A stretch of DNA of 7,569 nucleotides from Desulfobacterales bacterium (GCA_020052975.1 JAGVOC010000081.1:1-7569), one strand, 5' to 3'; numbered from the stretch's first letter, positions 1-7,135 are shown. Numbers and translations are program-made. The notes: generated by a model not told the origin, from the sequence alone.

Positions 1-1315
1 CATTTAATACAGTTGTTTTGGATTTTATAAACCCTTTGCCCTCACAATAGTAACAGGGTTCGCATAGAACGCCACTGAGATTGTCCCTGGTTCTTTTCCT
101 GGTCATTTCTATCAGTCCCAGTTCAGAGATTTTAAGGATGTTGGTTTTCGCCCTATCCTTTTTAAGGGCTTCCCTTAAGGATTGGAAAACCTTTTCCTTA
201 CTGCTCTCCTTCTTCATATCTATAAAATCAATGATAATTATTCCACCGATATTTCTAAGCCTCAATTGGTATGCAATCTCCTTAACTGCTTCTAGATTTG
301 TTTTTAGTATGGTATCTTCAGGGTTTCTGCTGCCCACGTATTTTCCTGTGTTAACATCTATAGCAACCAGAGCTTCGGTTTCTTCAATTACTATATAGCC
401 TCCGGACTTTAACCATACCTTGTTTCCCAATGCCCTTCCAATTTCAACCTCTATTCCATATGCATCAAAGATAGGTTCATCGTTTTCGTAGAGTTCTACG
501 GAGTGCTTCAGCTGGGGCATAAAGGTTTCAACAAATTCCAGTATCTTCTGGTATTCGCCGGGAGAATCTACAACCAGCCTATCCACATCCTCGGTAAACA
601 GATCGCGAATTGTTCTCATAATCATGTCTAAATCCCGGTGAATAAGACTGTAGGCAGGGGCGTTGTTTTTTTTATCCAGAATATTGTGCCAGAGCTTAAG
701 TAGAAAATCCATGTCTGTAACTAAATCCTTTTCATTTTTCCCCTCACTCGCAGTTCGGACAATGGAACCGAACCCCGCCGGTTTGTTTTTTTGTACAATT
801 TCCCTCAGTCGGGCTCTCTCTTTTTCATTTTCAATTCGACGGGATACACCCACGTGGTCAACAGTGGGCATAAGCACTAAATAACGGCCCGGAAGGGATA
901 TATGGGATGAAACTCTAGCCCCTTTAGAACCGATGGGCTCCTTAGTAACCTGTACCAGTATTTCCTGTCCCTCATATAGCATATCCTCAATTTGAAGAGG
1001 TCGGTTAATAGCCGCCCAAAGACCATTTTCTAAATCAATTCCTGTCTCACCATTTGGAATGTGGAGCATTTCTTCAAATTCTTCCAGATCAGAACAGACA
1101 TCTGAAACGTAAAGGAAAGCGGCCTTGTCCAATCCTATATCTATAAATGCTGCCTGCATTCCCGGCAGTACCCTGACTACCTTTCCTTTATATATATTTC
1201 CAGAGGTTCCCATTTCTGTACGATGTTCGATGTACAGTTCAGCCAAGACCCCGTTTTCTAAAAGGGCAACCCTGGTTTCTTGCAAATTGGCGTTTATGAT
1301 TAACTCTACTGACAT
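1..1315 (-). CDS. rng: Ribonuclease G (Rne/Rng family), 3' end cut off by window edge
   Basis: This reading frame has no stop before the left edge: 438 codons are visible and only the C-terminal tail is missing (E. coli RNase G is 489 aa). The family is a cytoplasmic, Mg-dependent endoribonuclease that cuts AU-rich single-stranded RNA and matures rRNA and mRNA. The N-terminus MSVELIINAN and the following ETRVALLENG are typical of the family. An S1 RNA-binding domain follows at about residues 35-125 (GNIYKGKVVRVLPGMQAAF). The DNase I-like catalytic site is intact: D320 in AIDVNTG and D363 in IIDFIDM, the same 43-residue spacing as the paired metal-binding aspartates of RNase E. The zinc-link motif C421-Y-Y-C424 lies 58 residues after D363, also as in RNase E. 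The start is six bases after the stop of the upstream radical-SAM gene; an AGGA (1328-1331) inside that gene is the likely ribosome site, so translation is probably coupled. The identification is very secure; RNase G is favoured over RNase E because of this context and compact size. Confidence 0.97.
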   Translation of the reverse strand, partial: MSVELIINANLQETRVALLENGVLAELYIEHRTEMGTSGNIYKGKVVRVLPGMQAAFIDIGLDKAAFLYVSDVCSDLEEFEEMLHIPNGETGIDLENGLWAAINRPLQIEDMLYEGQEILVQVTKEPIGSKGARVSSHISLPGRYLVLMPTVDHVGVSRRIENEKERARLREIVQKNKPAGFGSIVRTASEGKNEKDLVTDMDFLLKLWHNILDKKNNAPAYSLIHRDLDMIMRTIRDLFTEDVDRLVVDSPGEYQKILEFVETFMPQLKHSVELYENDEPIFDAYGIEVEIGRALGNKVWLKSGGYIVIEETEALVAIDVNTGKYVGSRNPEDTILKTNLEAVKEIAYQLRLRNIGGIIIIDFIDMKKESSKEKVFQSLREALKKDRAKTNILKISELGLIEMTRKRTRDNLSGVLCEPCYYCEGKGFIKSKTTVLN

Positions 1316-1321
1316 TTGAGG

Positions 1322-3856
1322 TTATTTTCCTAATTCTGTTTCTGCTCTTAAGATTCTTAAGAGCTTTACCTGTTTATCATCCAGGTTTAAAATATGCTCT
1401 ACCAGCTTAAAAGGCTTTACATCCATTGCCATTCCAGGTCTGATACTGATTTCAAATGAAAGGTCATCTCCCAATTTGACATCTTCCACCATGAATCGAA
1501 GATCAACCTTTCGTATCCCCCCCCTTTTTTTATATAACACAAAGAGACTGTCTTTACTTAAAAAAGAGGCAACAGCCTCCTTCAGGTTATTGCCATCTGA
1601 GGAAAGGGCCTTTATCTGTTTGTCTGGAAAGACCAAGTATTTTATGTTTCTAATATTATCAGATATCGGATTGGATTTCAAGGTAATTTCCCAACAATTC
1701 AAAATCTTCAATCCTGGTGGAAGCTCTTTATTCAGTCTCTTCTTAAACTCATCAGGCGCTATATATCCTTCGATTTCTATATCAACATACTCTGATAAGC
1801 TCTCAATACCGACAGGTAAAGCTCCTCCAAAGATTATCCTGGGCAGTGGGTGAAAACCTTTTGAATATTTCACAGAGATTTTTGCCCTTCTTACAGCTCT
1901 TAAGAAAACATTGATCAGTTCCAGATGGCTCAGGAATCTCGCATCGTCCAGTTTAGAAAACTGTAGTCTATACTTTAGGTATGACCTTACTGCCTGTTGC
2001 CGATTCAGGTATTCTAACGGCTCTCTCCTGGGCACGGGACTGGATATTACCATTTCGATGTTTTTATTATCGCAGACTCCGCAATTATTACAACCTTCAG
2101 TTCGGCAATCCGGGGTTAATACTGTATTTAGTCCCCTCTCCCTTTCCTTTGCAAGGAACTCCTTGCTAACCAGGCAGTCCAGATGATCCCAGGGAAGAGC
2201 TTCATCATAAATAAGCTTTCGCCTGTTATAGAAATCCATGTCCAATCGGGCATCCATGAATGCCTTCTCCCACAGATCGTATCTGAAGTGTTCGCTCCAG
2301 CCGTCAAGACGGCAACCATACCTTTGAGCATTAATCAGAACCTTACTTAACCGTCTGTCCCCTCTGGAGAAGATACCCTCCAGGATGCTCAATCTTGGAT
2401 CCTGCCATTTGAGGCTCAGCCTCTTACCGTTCAGTTTATCTTTTAGAAAGTTATGCTTTTCCAACATTTCTTCAAGATTAATCTGGGGTTCCCATTGAAA
2501 CGGTGTTTGTGGTTTGGGCACAAAGGTGGAGACGCTGACTGTTACATTGCTTGGAGTGTTTAGACCTTTCCCGCATGAAAGTATTTTTCTGGAAAGATCA
2601 ACTATTCCCTCAACATCCTCCTCCGTCTCGGTAGGCAGCCCGATCATAAAATAGAGTTTGATAGATTTCCAACCGGCGGCAAACACGTTTTTGGCTGTAG
2701 CCAAAATATCTTTCTCTGTAATTCCTTTATTGATGGCATCCCTTAATCTCTGTGTACCGGCTTCAGGGGCGATAGTGATTCCAGTCTTTCGTACCCTCTT
2801 TATCTCATTGATCAGCTCCTGGGTAAGGGTTTCAGGCCTCAAAGAGGGAAGAGATACGGCTATGTTTTCCTTTGAATATCTGCACATTAAATCTGCCATG
2901 AGATCAGAGATGCAGGAATAGTCACCGGTATTCAGGGAAAGCAAGGATATCTCGTCCTGTCCGGTTTTATCCATTGCTTTTTTTACTATCTTTTTGATCG
3001 CATCTTCTGATCTTTCCCGAACAGGACGATATGTCATCCCTGCCTGACAGAAACGACAGCCTCTGGTGCAGCCCCTGGCAATCTCGAGACTCACTCTATC
3101 ATGAATAATCTTCATGAAAGGGACGATTAATTTAGTAGGATAGTCTACACTGTTGAGATCAGAAACCACTCTCTTTTTAATGGTCGAATAATTTTCTCTG
3201 AAAGGTACAATCTTCTCAATTGTTCCATCGCTGTGGTACTTTACATCGAAGAATGAAGGTATATAGATTCCCTGGATCTTCGACAGATCTCTATACAGGT
3301 CTTCTTTTTCTCCGCCGTTCTTTTTCCAATCTTTAAAGCAATCACAGACTTCCAGAATAACCTCCTCTCCATCGCCAAGGACTATGACATCGAGAAAATC
3401 GGCTACCGGTTCGGGATTGAAGGAGCAGGAACCCCCGGCTATAATCAATGGCCGGCTTTTGTCCCGATCCTTTGCCAGAAAAGGTATCCCGGAGAGGTCT
3501 AACATGTTTAGAATATTGGTGTAAGAGAGTTCGTATGGAAGAGTAAATCCAATGATGTCAAAGTCTTTTAAGGGGAGAGAAGATTCAAGAGAGGAGAGAG
3601 GAATCCCTTTTGTCCTTAAGAGCTCTTCCATATCTGCCCATGGAGCGTAAACCCTCTCAGCAGCGATATCCTCTCTCTTGTTAAGGATGTCATAGAGAAT
3701 CTGAAACCCTACATACGACATACCGATCTCGTAAACGTCCGGGAATGCCAGGGCGAAAGTCAGGTCTACACCCTTTAAGTCCTTGTGAACGGAGTTGACC
3801 TCATTTCCCAGATAACGGGTTAATTTGCTGACCAGCGGAAGAAATTCTTTTACCAT
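1322..3856 (-). CDS. Fused radical SAM protein (TIGR03960-like) with C-terminal DUF2344/TIGR03936 domain
   Basis: This 844-residue protein joins two families that are separate neighbouring genes in many other bacteria. Residues 1-250 form an N-terminal Rossmann-like region (ALAFPDVYEIGMSYVGFQIL near 35-54; GDGEE at 161-165) of the sort databases label B12-binding, but I see no DxHxxG cobalamin motif. The radical SAM core follows, with the 4Fe-4S ligands C263-x3-C267-x2-C270 in ARGCTRGCRFC, and later core elements such as SLPSLRPE (335-342) and IGLPTE (405-410). A second cysteine group, C584-x4-C589-x2-C592-x2-C595, may bind another cluster or zinc. Residues about 625-840 are the DUF2344 domain (FSKLDDARFLSHLEL; KYSKGFHPLPRI). 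The reaction and substrate are unknown. Its fixed association with RNase G suggests an RNA- or ribosome-related role, which is inference. The ATG at 3856 has a good AAGGA six bases upstream. The coding strand carries an A7G8 run near residues 776-780. I am sure of the family, not of any function. Confidence 0.95.
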   Translation of the reverse strand: MVKEFLPLVSKLTRYLGNEVNSVHKDLKGVDLTFALAFPDVYEIGMSYVGFQILYDILNKREDIAAERVYAPWADMEELLRTKGIPLSSLESSLPLKDFDIIGFTLPYELSYTNILNMLDLSGIPFLAKDRDKSRPLIIAGGSCSFNPEPVADFLDVIVLGDGEEVILEVCDCFKDWKKNGGEKEDLYRDLSKIQGIYIPSFFDVKYHSDGTIEKIVPFRENYSTIKKRVVSDLNSVDYPTKLIVPFMKIIHDRVSLEIARGCTRGCRFCQAGMTYRPVRERSEDAIKKIVKKAMDKTGQDEISLLSLNTGDYSCISDLMADLMCRYSKENIAVSLPSLRPETLTQELINEIKRVRKTGITIAPEAGTQRLRDAINKGITEKDILATAKNVFAAGWKSIKLYFMIGLPTETEEDVEGIVDLSRKILSCGKGLNTPSNVTVSVSTFVPKPQTPFQWEPQINLEEMLEKHNFLKDKLNGKRLSLKWQDPRLSILEGIFSRGDRRLSKVLINAQRYGCRLDGWSEHFRYDLWEKAFMDARLDMDFYNRRKLIYDEALPWDHLDCLVSKEFLAKERERGLNTVLTPDCRTEGCNNCGVCDNKNIEMVISSPVPRREPLEYLNRQQAVRSYLKYRLQFSKLDDARFLSHLELINVFLRAVRRAKISVKYSKGFHPLPRIIFGGALPVGIESLSEYVDIEIEGYIAPDEFKKRLNKELPPGLKILNCWEITLKSNPISDNIRNIKYLVFPDKQIKALSSDGNNLKEAVASFLSKDSLFVLYKKRGGIRKVDLRFMVEDVKLGDDLSFEISIRPGMAMDVKPFKLVEHILNLDDKQVKLLRILRAETELGK

Positions 3857-3862
3857 CGGGTT

Positions 3863-3867
3863 TCCTT
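3863..3867 (-). promoter_or_regulatory. Ribosome binding site of the radical SAM gene
   Basis: On the minus strand AAGGA lies six bases before the ATG at 3856, within AGAAAAGGAAACCCG-ATG. This fixes the start of the radical SAM gene. Confidence 0.8.
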
Positions 3868-3912
3868 TTCTGTGTAAGAATATTAGTAATATGAGCGTTA
3901 TTTGCTTTTTGG

Positions 3913-3941
3913 ATTAAGCCACATTTGTCTTTCTTTGTCAA
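3913..3941 (-). promoter_or_regulatory. Sigma-70-type promoter for the radical SAM-rng operon
   Basis: On the minus strand a perfect -35 box TTGACA (3936-3941) is followed after 17 bases by CTTAAT (3913-3918), which matches four of six positions of the -10 consensus. Transcription would begin near 3906, giving a leader of about 50 bases before the ATG at 3856. It is the only convincing promoter in the 216-base divergent spacer and should drive both minus-strand genes, which have no room for a promoter between them. Confidence 0.65.
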
Positions 3942-4072
3942 GGTGATGCAGCCTCAATTTTTAAGTACTTGGAAGATTTTAACTTCAAGTTGCAAGTTGT
4001 GGTGTTTATGTGGTAAAGTACAGGAAAGTATGGAATAAGTTGTTATACGATAGCGTTTAAAAGAATTATGCA

Positions 4073-5491
4073 ATGAAATTTCAAATACTTCCGAAAGATA
4101 AATGCCCCTGTGGCTCTGGAAATGAATACAGGAAATGCCATTCTCCTAAGAGAGATAGATCTGACAATAATATGTGGAAGGGGCCTGGATACAAACAGGT
4201 TATCTATTTTGGGGATAAAAAAACTGTCAGTGGGTTTCACTTTGATAAAGCTAAAAGGGGAGAGTTTAAACTTCTTAGAGATGATGACAGAATCCCTTTA
4301 CCTAGATTTTTCTGTGTAGATGATTCTATTTTAGAATGCAAAGCTATTGTCAGATACCTATCTATTTCAGTTGAGAACAATACTATTAAGTTTGTTGGCT
4401 CAGTGGGTATAAATTGCAATTTGCAATCAGAAATCCCAATTTTAATTGGCTGCTCCGATATCAATTCGATTAAGAAATTTGAGGCAAACTTTGCAGGAAA
4501 ACCCATTTCTTATGAAAGAGGAGTATGGAGCATTTATATAGGAGAGGATGAAAACCCTATCGCCCGTATTAAAAAGCAGCCACAGTGGTTTCGTTACTTG
4601 TATGCCTCTGGATATTTAGTTGAGGCGGAGGCAACTGGGGAAATAAACTTTAGTCTATATGCTAATATAAAAGGTTTTAACCTTTTTACCTTAGCCATGC
4701 CTTTTGGTGAAATAGAAATTCCACACCCACAGATTTCTGTCCTAGACCATCAAACTACATGTCAATTTGAGATCGAAAAGGAAAGAGTGTCTTGGGACCT
4801 TATATTACATCAAGATATTTTCAGCGAAAAGAAAAGAGCAAGAAAAGACTCGAGATTATTCCTTGGTTTTAAAAAGGACGAAGGCGTTGATTTTGAAGAT
4901 TTCGATGAAAGTGTTCGAAAGCATTTTTTAAACCCAATAAAATTGCGTATTGGCGTATCGACCCCCGATTTGAGCACTATCATTGGAAAATTCAATGAAA
5001 TTCTTGATAGAACAATCCGGACAATTTCAGAGGACGGGGGATTCCTATTCGAGGAAACATCAAATCGAATTCTTGAAGCAGATTTCAGAGATTATGTGCT
5101 GACAGTACTAAAAAGCTCTGGCTATTATGCCATTGCCGAACCCTCAAGGAGAGGAGGGTTTATAGATATTCTGTTAAAAAAAGGTGAATCAGAAAGCATA
5201 ATCGAGTTTAAAGTATGGGGCCGACGTAAATATAAAGAAGTCATAAAACAGGTTCTTGACTATGGAACACCTTGGACAACCGAATATGCGACGGTGATAA
5301 TAAATCCTAACAAAGGTTCAATACTCGATAAATTTGTGGATAATGCAAGGAAAGCCCCGGGATTCAAATACATTAGCGATGAAAATCAAGACCCAACAGC
5401 CCTCCAGAAATTAACCAGTAGTCATTATTTAACGAAATGGGATAGGCATATAGTAGTAAGTCACCTCATTATAAATACGACAATGTTGTGA
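4073..5491 (+). CDS. SEC-C motif protein with C-terminal PD-(D/E)XK nuclease domain, putative defence nuclease
   Basis: I do not recognise this 472-residue protein as a named family, but both ends carry clear signatures. Residues 11-23 (CPCGSGNEYRKCH) are a SEC-C zinc-binding motif with C11, C13, C22 and H23 as ligands, like the tail of SecA but here at the N-terminus. Residues about 330-415 have the order of elements of a PD-(D/E)XK nuclease: helix ILEADFRDYVLTVL with E335, GGFIDILL with D365, IIEFKVW with E378 and K380, then QVLDY with Q393 and Y397, which matches the QxxxY motif of RecB/Cas4-like nucleases. All expected catalytic residues are present, so the enzyme is probably active on DNA or RNA. 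Residues 50-320 show no motif I know and no membrane segment; they may sense a trigger or substrate. An in-frame stop at 4058-4060 and the position of the cysteines support the ATG at 4073, although no Shine-Dalgarno precedes it. It lies upstream of hsdM on the same strand but 168 bases away, so it looks like a separate unit. A defence role is inference from domain type and neighbours. Confidence 0.85.
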   Translation: MKFQILPKDKCPCGSGNEYRKCHSPKRDRSDNNMWKGPGYKQVIYFGDKKTVSGFHFDKAKRGEFKLLRDDDRIPLPRFFCVDDSILECKAIVRYLSISVENNTIKFVGSVGINCNLQSEIPILIGCSDINSIKKFEANFAGKPISYERGVWSIYIGEDENPIARIKKQPQWFRYLYASGYLVEAEATGEINFSLYANIKGFNLFTLAMPFGEIEIPHPQISVLDHQTTCQFEIEKERVSWDLILHQDIFSEKKRARKDSRLFLGFKKDEGVDFEDFDESVRKHFLNPIKLRIGVSTPDLSTIIGKFNEILDRTIRTISEDGGFLFEETSNRILEADFRDYVLTVLKSSGYYAIAEPSRRGGFIDILLKKGESESIIEFKVWGRRKYKEVIKQVLDYGTPWTTEYATVIINPNKGSILDKFVDNARKAPGFKYISDENQDPTALQKLTSSHYLTKWDRHIVVSHLIINTTML

Positions 5492-5517
5492 TTTTTATCT
5501 TTAAATATCGGTAAATC

Positions 5518-5590
5518 GTATAATCATGTACTGAATGCCGGCTGGGATTTAGCTGGTGCTCACCCCCAGCCGGTCAGCACCACGTTATAT
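5518..5590 (+). repeat. Imperfect inverted repeat resembling an integron attC site
   Basis: The arms CCGGCTGGG (5538-5546) and CCCAGCCGG (5565-5573) pair perfectly over nine bases. The stem continues outward with CTGA (5531-5534) against TCAG (5574-5577), leaving ATG (5535-5537) as an extrahelical bulge on one side. After a seven-by-seven unpaired spacer, TATAA (5519-5523) pairs with TTATA (5585-5589). This gives the attC-like order: outer boxes, unpaired spacer, inner stem with extrahelical bases, variable loop. The right outer box GTTATAT (5584-5590) is close to the attC GTTRRRY core; the left box GTATAAT lacks the usual final C, so the match is imperfect. It starts 26 bases after the SEC-C gene stop, where a cassette's recombination site would be. 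There is no T-run after the stem, so it is not a standard intrinsic terminator. The alternatives are a leader hairpin or operator of hsdM. Confidence 0.5.
5519..5524 (+). promoter_or_regulatory. Possible -10 box (TATAAT) upstream of hsdM
   Basis: A perfect TATAAT is present, but the best upstream hexamer at a suitable distance (5495-5500, TTATCT, 18-base spacer) matches only three positions of the -35 consensus, and there is no extended -10 TG. If used, transcription would start near 5531 and the leader of about 130 bases would contain the 5538-5573 hairpin. The hexamer also coincides with the left outer box of the attC-like repeat, so it may be there by chance. Confidence 0.3.
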
Positions 5591-5605
5591 GCAAAGAAAG
5601 ATGAT

Positions 5606-5623
5606 CGAGTGTCCGTGTACTCG
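5606..5623. repeat. Short inverted repeat ahead of hsdM
   Basis: CGAGT (5606-5610) and ACTCG (5619-5623) form a perfect five-base inverted repeat with an eight-base loop, 36 bases before the hsdM start. It could be an operator or a small leader hairpin, but a five-base match can arise by chance. Confidence 0.25.
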
Positions 5624-5646
5624 CAAAATAGAGACCTAATTTATAA

Positions 5647-5652
5647 AAGGGA
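5647..5652 (+). promoter_or_regulatory. Ribosome binding site of hsdM
   Basis: AAGGGA lies seven bases before the ATG at 5660. It supports that start, which also gives the N-terminus normal for HsdM. Confidence 0.7.
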
Positions 5653-5659
5653 TTGATAC

Positions 5660-7135
5660 ATGACCAAAAAAGAGCTTGAAGACTATCTCTGGGGTGCAGC
5701 CAATATTTTACGCGGAATGATTGATGCCGCCGACTTTAAGCAGTATATTTTCCCTTTGCTGTTTTTTAAGCGCATCAGCGATGTATGGGATGAGGAATAT
5801 CAAACAGCGTTGAATGAAAGCGGAAACGATCTCGACTACGCCTTGTTCCGTGAAAACCACAGGTTTCAGATACCAAAGGGCTGCCATTGGGAAGATGTGC
5901 GAAAGAAAACCGTTGATGTTGGAGCTGCCCTTCAAAAAGCTATCAGCGGTATTGAAAAAGCCAACTTTGAAATGCTGCATGATGTTTTCGGCGATGCACA
6001 GTGGACGAATAAGCGCCGGATGAGTGATGAGAAAATGCTCGACCTTATTGAGCATTTCAGCCGGATGAATTTAACGGTCAGTAATGTCCCTCACGACGTC
6101 ATGGGTGAAGGCTACGAATACCTGATTAAAAAATTTGCAGATGACAGCGGACATACCGCAGCCGAGTTTTATACGAACCGCACAGTCGTAAAACTCATGA
6201 CCCAGATTACCGACCCTCAAAGCGGTGAAAGCATCTATGACCCTACCTGCGGAAGCGGCGGTATTTTGCTCTCAAGCGTGCTGCACCTAAAAGAACGAGG
6301 CAAGGAATACCGTAATTTAAAGTTATACGGACAGGAGCTGAATCTGATTACATCCGCCATTGCCCGTATCAATATGTTTATGCATAATGTGGATGGGTTT
6401 CTGATAGTTCAGGGTGATACACTTGATAATCCTCAAATACTGGAAAATGATGAACTCAAGCAGTTTGATGTAATAATGGCAAATCCGCCATACAGTGTAA
6501 AGCGCTGGAATCAGAAAAAATGGATGAACGACCCTTTTGGAAGAAACATCTGGGGTACGCCACCTCAAGGTTGTGCTGATTATGCTTTTCAACAGCATAT
6601 TATGAAAAGTCTAAGACCAAATACCGGTAGAAGCGTGGTTCTCTGGCCTCACGGCGTATTGTTTAGAGATGCGGAAAGCAATATACGCAAACGCATGATT
6701 GAAGAAGATTATGTGGATGCGGTAATTGGCTTGGGCAAAAACCTTTTCTACAACAGCAGCATGGAAAGCTGCCTGCTGGTTTGCAGAATGAATAAGCCGA
6801 AAGAGAGAAAAGGCAAAATCATATTTATTGATGCCAAAGAAGAATTGCGGATTGAAAGAACAAATGCCTGGCTGGAGCCGCCGCATATTAAAAAGATTGC
6901 TGATGCCTATTGGAAATTTAAAGATGACGAAGGTTTTGCCAAAGTAATGAACAATACGGAAGTGTTGGAAAACTACGGGAACCTGAGCTTACAACTCTAT
7001 GTAAAACAGGCAAACAACTCCATTGAACACGATACTGGTAAACTGATTGAGGATATTAAAGCAGGGCAGAAACAGATCAGTGCTTCGCTTGAAAATTTAT
7101 TTACTGAACTAAAAAATATTGGAATTGAGGTATGA
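5660..7135 (+). CDS. hsdM: Type I restriction-modification system DNA methyltransferase subunit (N6-adenine)
   Basis: This 491-residue protein is the modification subunit of a type I restriction-modification system. With HsdS it methylates adenine at the N6 position using S-adenosylmethionine, and with HsdR it forms the restricting complex. Residues 1-140 are the HsdM N-terminal helical domain (LEDYLWGAANILRGMIDAAD, then YIFPLLFFKRISDVW). The methyltransferase domain begins around 145 with GEGYEYLIKKFAD and AAEFYTNRTVVKLM, then motif I DPTCGSGG (194-201) for cofactor binding, GQE (224-226), GDTL (252-255) and the catalytic motif IV NPPY (275-278). The tail from about 450 is a charged helix of the sort that contacts partner subunits. 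All catalytic motifs are intact and the length is normal. It overlaps the following DUF1016 gene by four bases (ATGA). The specificity and restriction genes are not in the window. Base composition appears slightly richer in G+C than in the genes on either side. Confidence 0.97.
   Translation: MTKKELEDYLWGAANILRGMIDAADFKQYIFPLLFFKRISDVWDEEYQTALNESGNDLDYALFRENHRFQIPKGCHWEDVRKKTVDVGAALQKAISGIEKANFEMLHDVFGDAQWTNKRRMSDEKMLDLIEHFSRMNLTVSNVPHDVMGEGYEYLIKKFADDSGHTAAEFYTNRTVVKLMTQITDPQSGESIYDPTCGSGGILLSSVLHLKERGKEYRNLKLYGQELNLITSAIARINMFMHNVDGFLIVQGDTLDNPQILENDELKQFDVIMANPPYSVKRWNQKKWMNDPFGRNIWGTPPQGCADYAFQQHIMKSLRPNTGRSVVLWPHGVLFRDAESNIRKRMIEEDYVDAVIGLGKNLFYNSSMESCLLVCRMNKPKERKGKIIFIDAKEELRIERTNAWLEPPHIKKIADAYWKFKDDEGFAKVMNNTEVLENYGNLSLQLYVKQANNSIEHDTGKLIEDIKAGQKQISASLENLFTELKNIGIEV

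Larger units (their letters stand above)
3857..4072. other. Divergent intergenic spacer between housekeeping operon and accessory block
   Basis: This 216-base AT-rich stretch separates the minus-strand radical SAM gene from the plus-strand SEC-C gene. I see no open frame or RNA gene in it. It contains the minus-strand promoter at 3913-3941, a tandem CAAGTTG pair (3986-3999), a related AAGTTG (4037-4042), and GTTATAC (4042-4048). On the plus strand I find no good -35/-10 pair ahead of the SEC-C gene, and no Shine-Dalgarno sequence before its ATG at 4073. It is the natural place to look for the left boundary of an inserted segment. Confidence 0.6.

Noticed and set aside
81..1319. Plus-strand open frames at 81-398, 663-884 and 1125-1319
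   Set aside because: They lie opposite the RNase G gene, whose protein is clearly recognisable through the whole stretch; their products are low-complexity and serine/phenylalanine-rich, as expected of antisense shadows.
1476..2921. Open frames at 1476-1853, 1911-2186, 1981-2169, 2658-2921 (+) and 2128-2331 (-)
   Set aside because: All lie within the 844-residue radical SAM gene in other frames and show no domain or ribosome site.
3968..3988. Small hairpin CTTGGAAG/CTTCAAG in the divergent spacer
   Set aside because: It is a short, bulged stem without a T-run at a suitable place on either strand, so I could not support a terminator or operator.
3977..4048. A complete second attC site left of the SEC-C gene (TTTTAAC ... 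GTTATAC)
   Set aside because: The outer boxes are only loosely alike and the sequence between them does not form paired inner arms; only the GTTATAC core itself is noted.
4043..4995. Open frames overlapping the SEC-C gene at 4043-4240 (-), 4110-4319 (+), 4237-4506 (-) and 4810-4995 (-)
   Set aside because: They are contained in, or mostly opposite, a gene with intact zinc and nuclease motifs at both ends; none has a recognisable product.
5538..5573. Intrinsic terminator after the SEC-C gene
   Set aside because: The nine-base GC-rich stem is strong, but it is followed by TCAGCACCACG rather than a T-run, and the other strand has no proper T-run either.
5642..5647. TATAAA as the -10 box of hsdM
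   Set aside because: It overlaps the ribosome binding site, would start transcription about five bases before the ATG, and has no -35 box (ACTCGC at 5619-5624).
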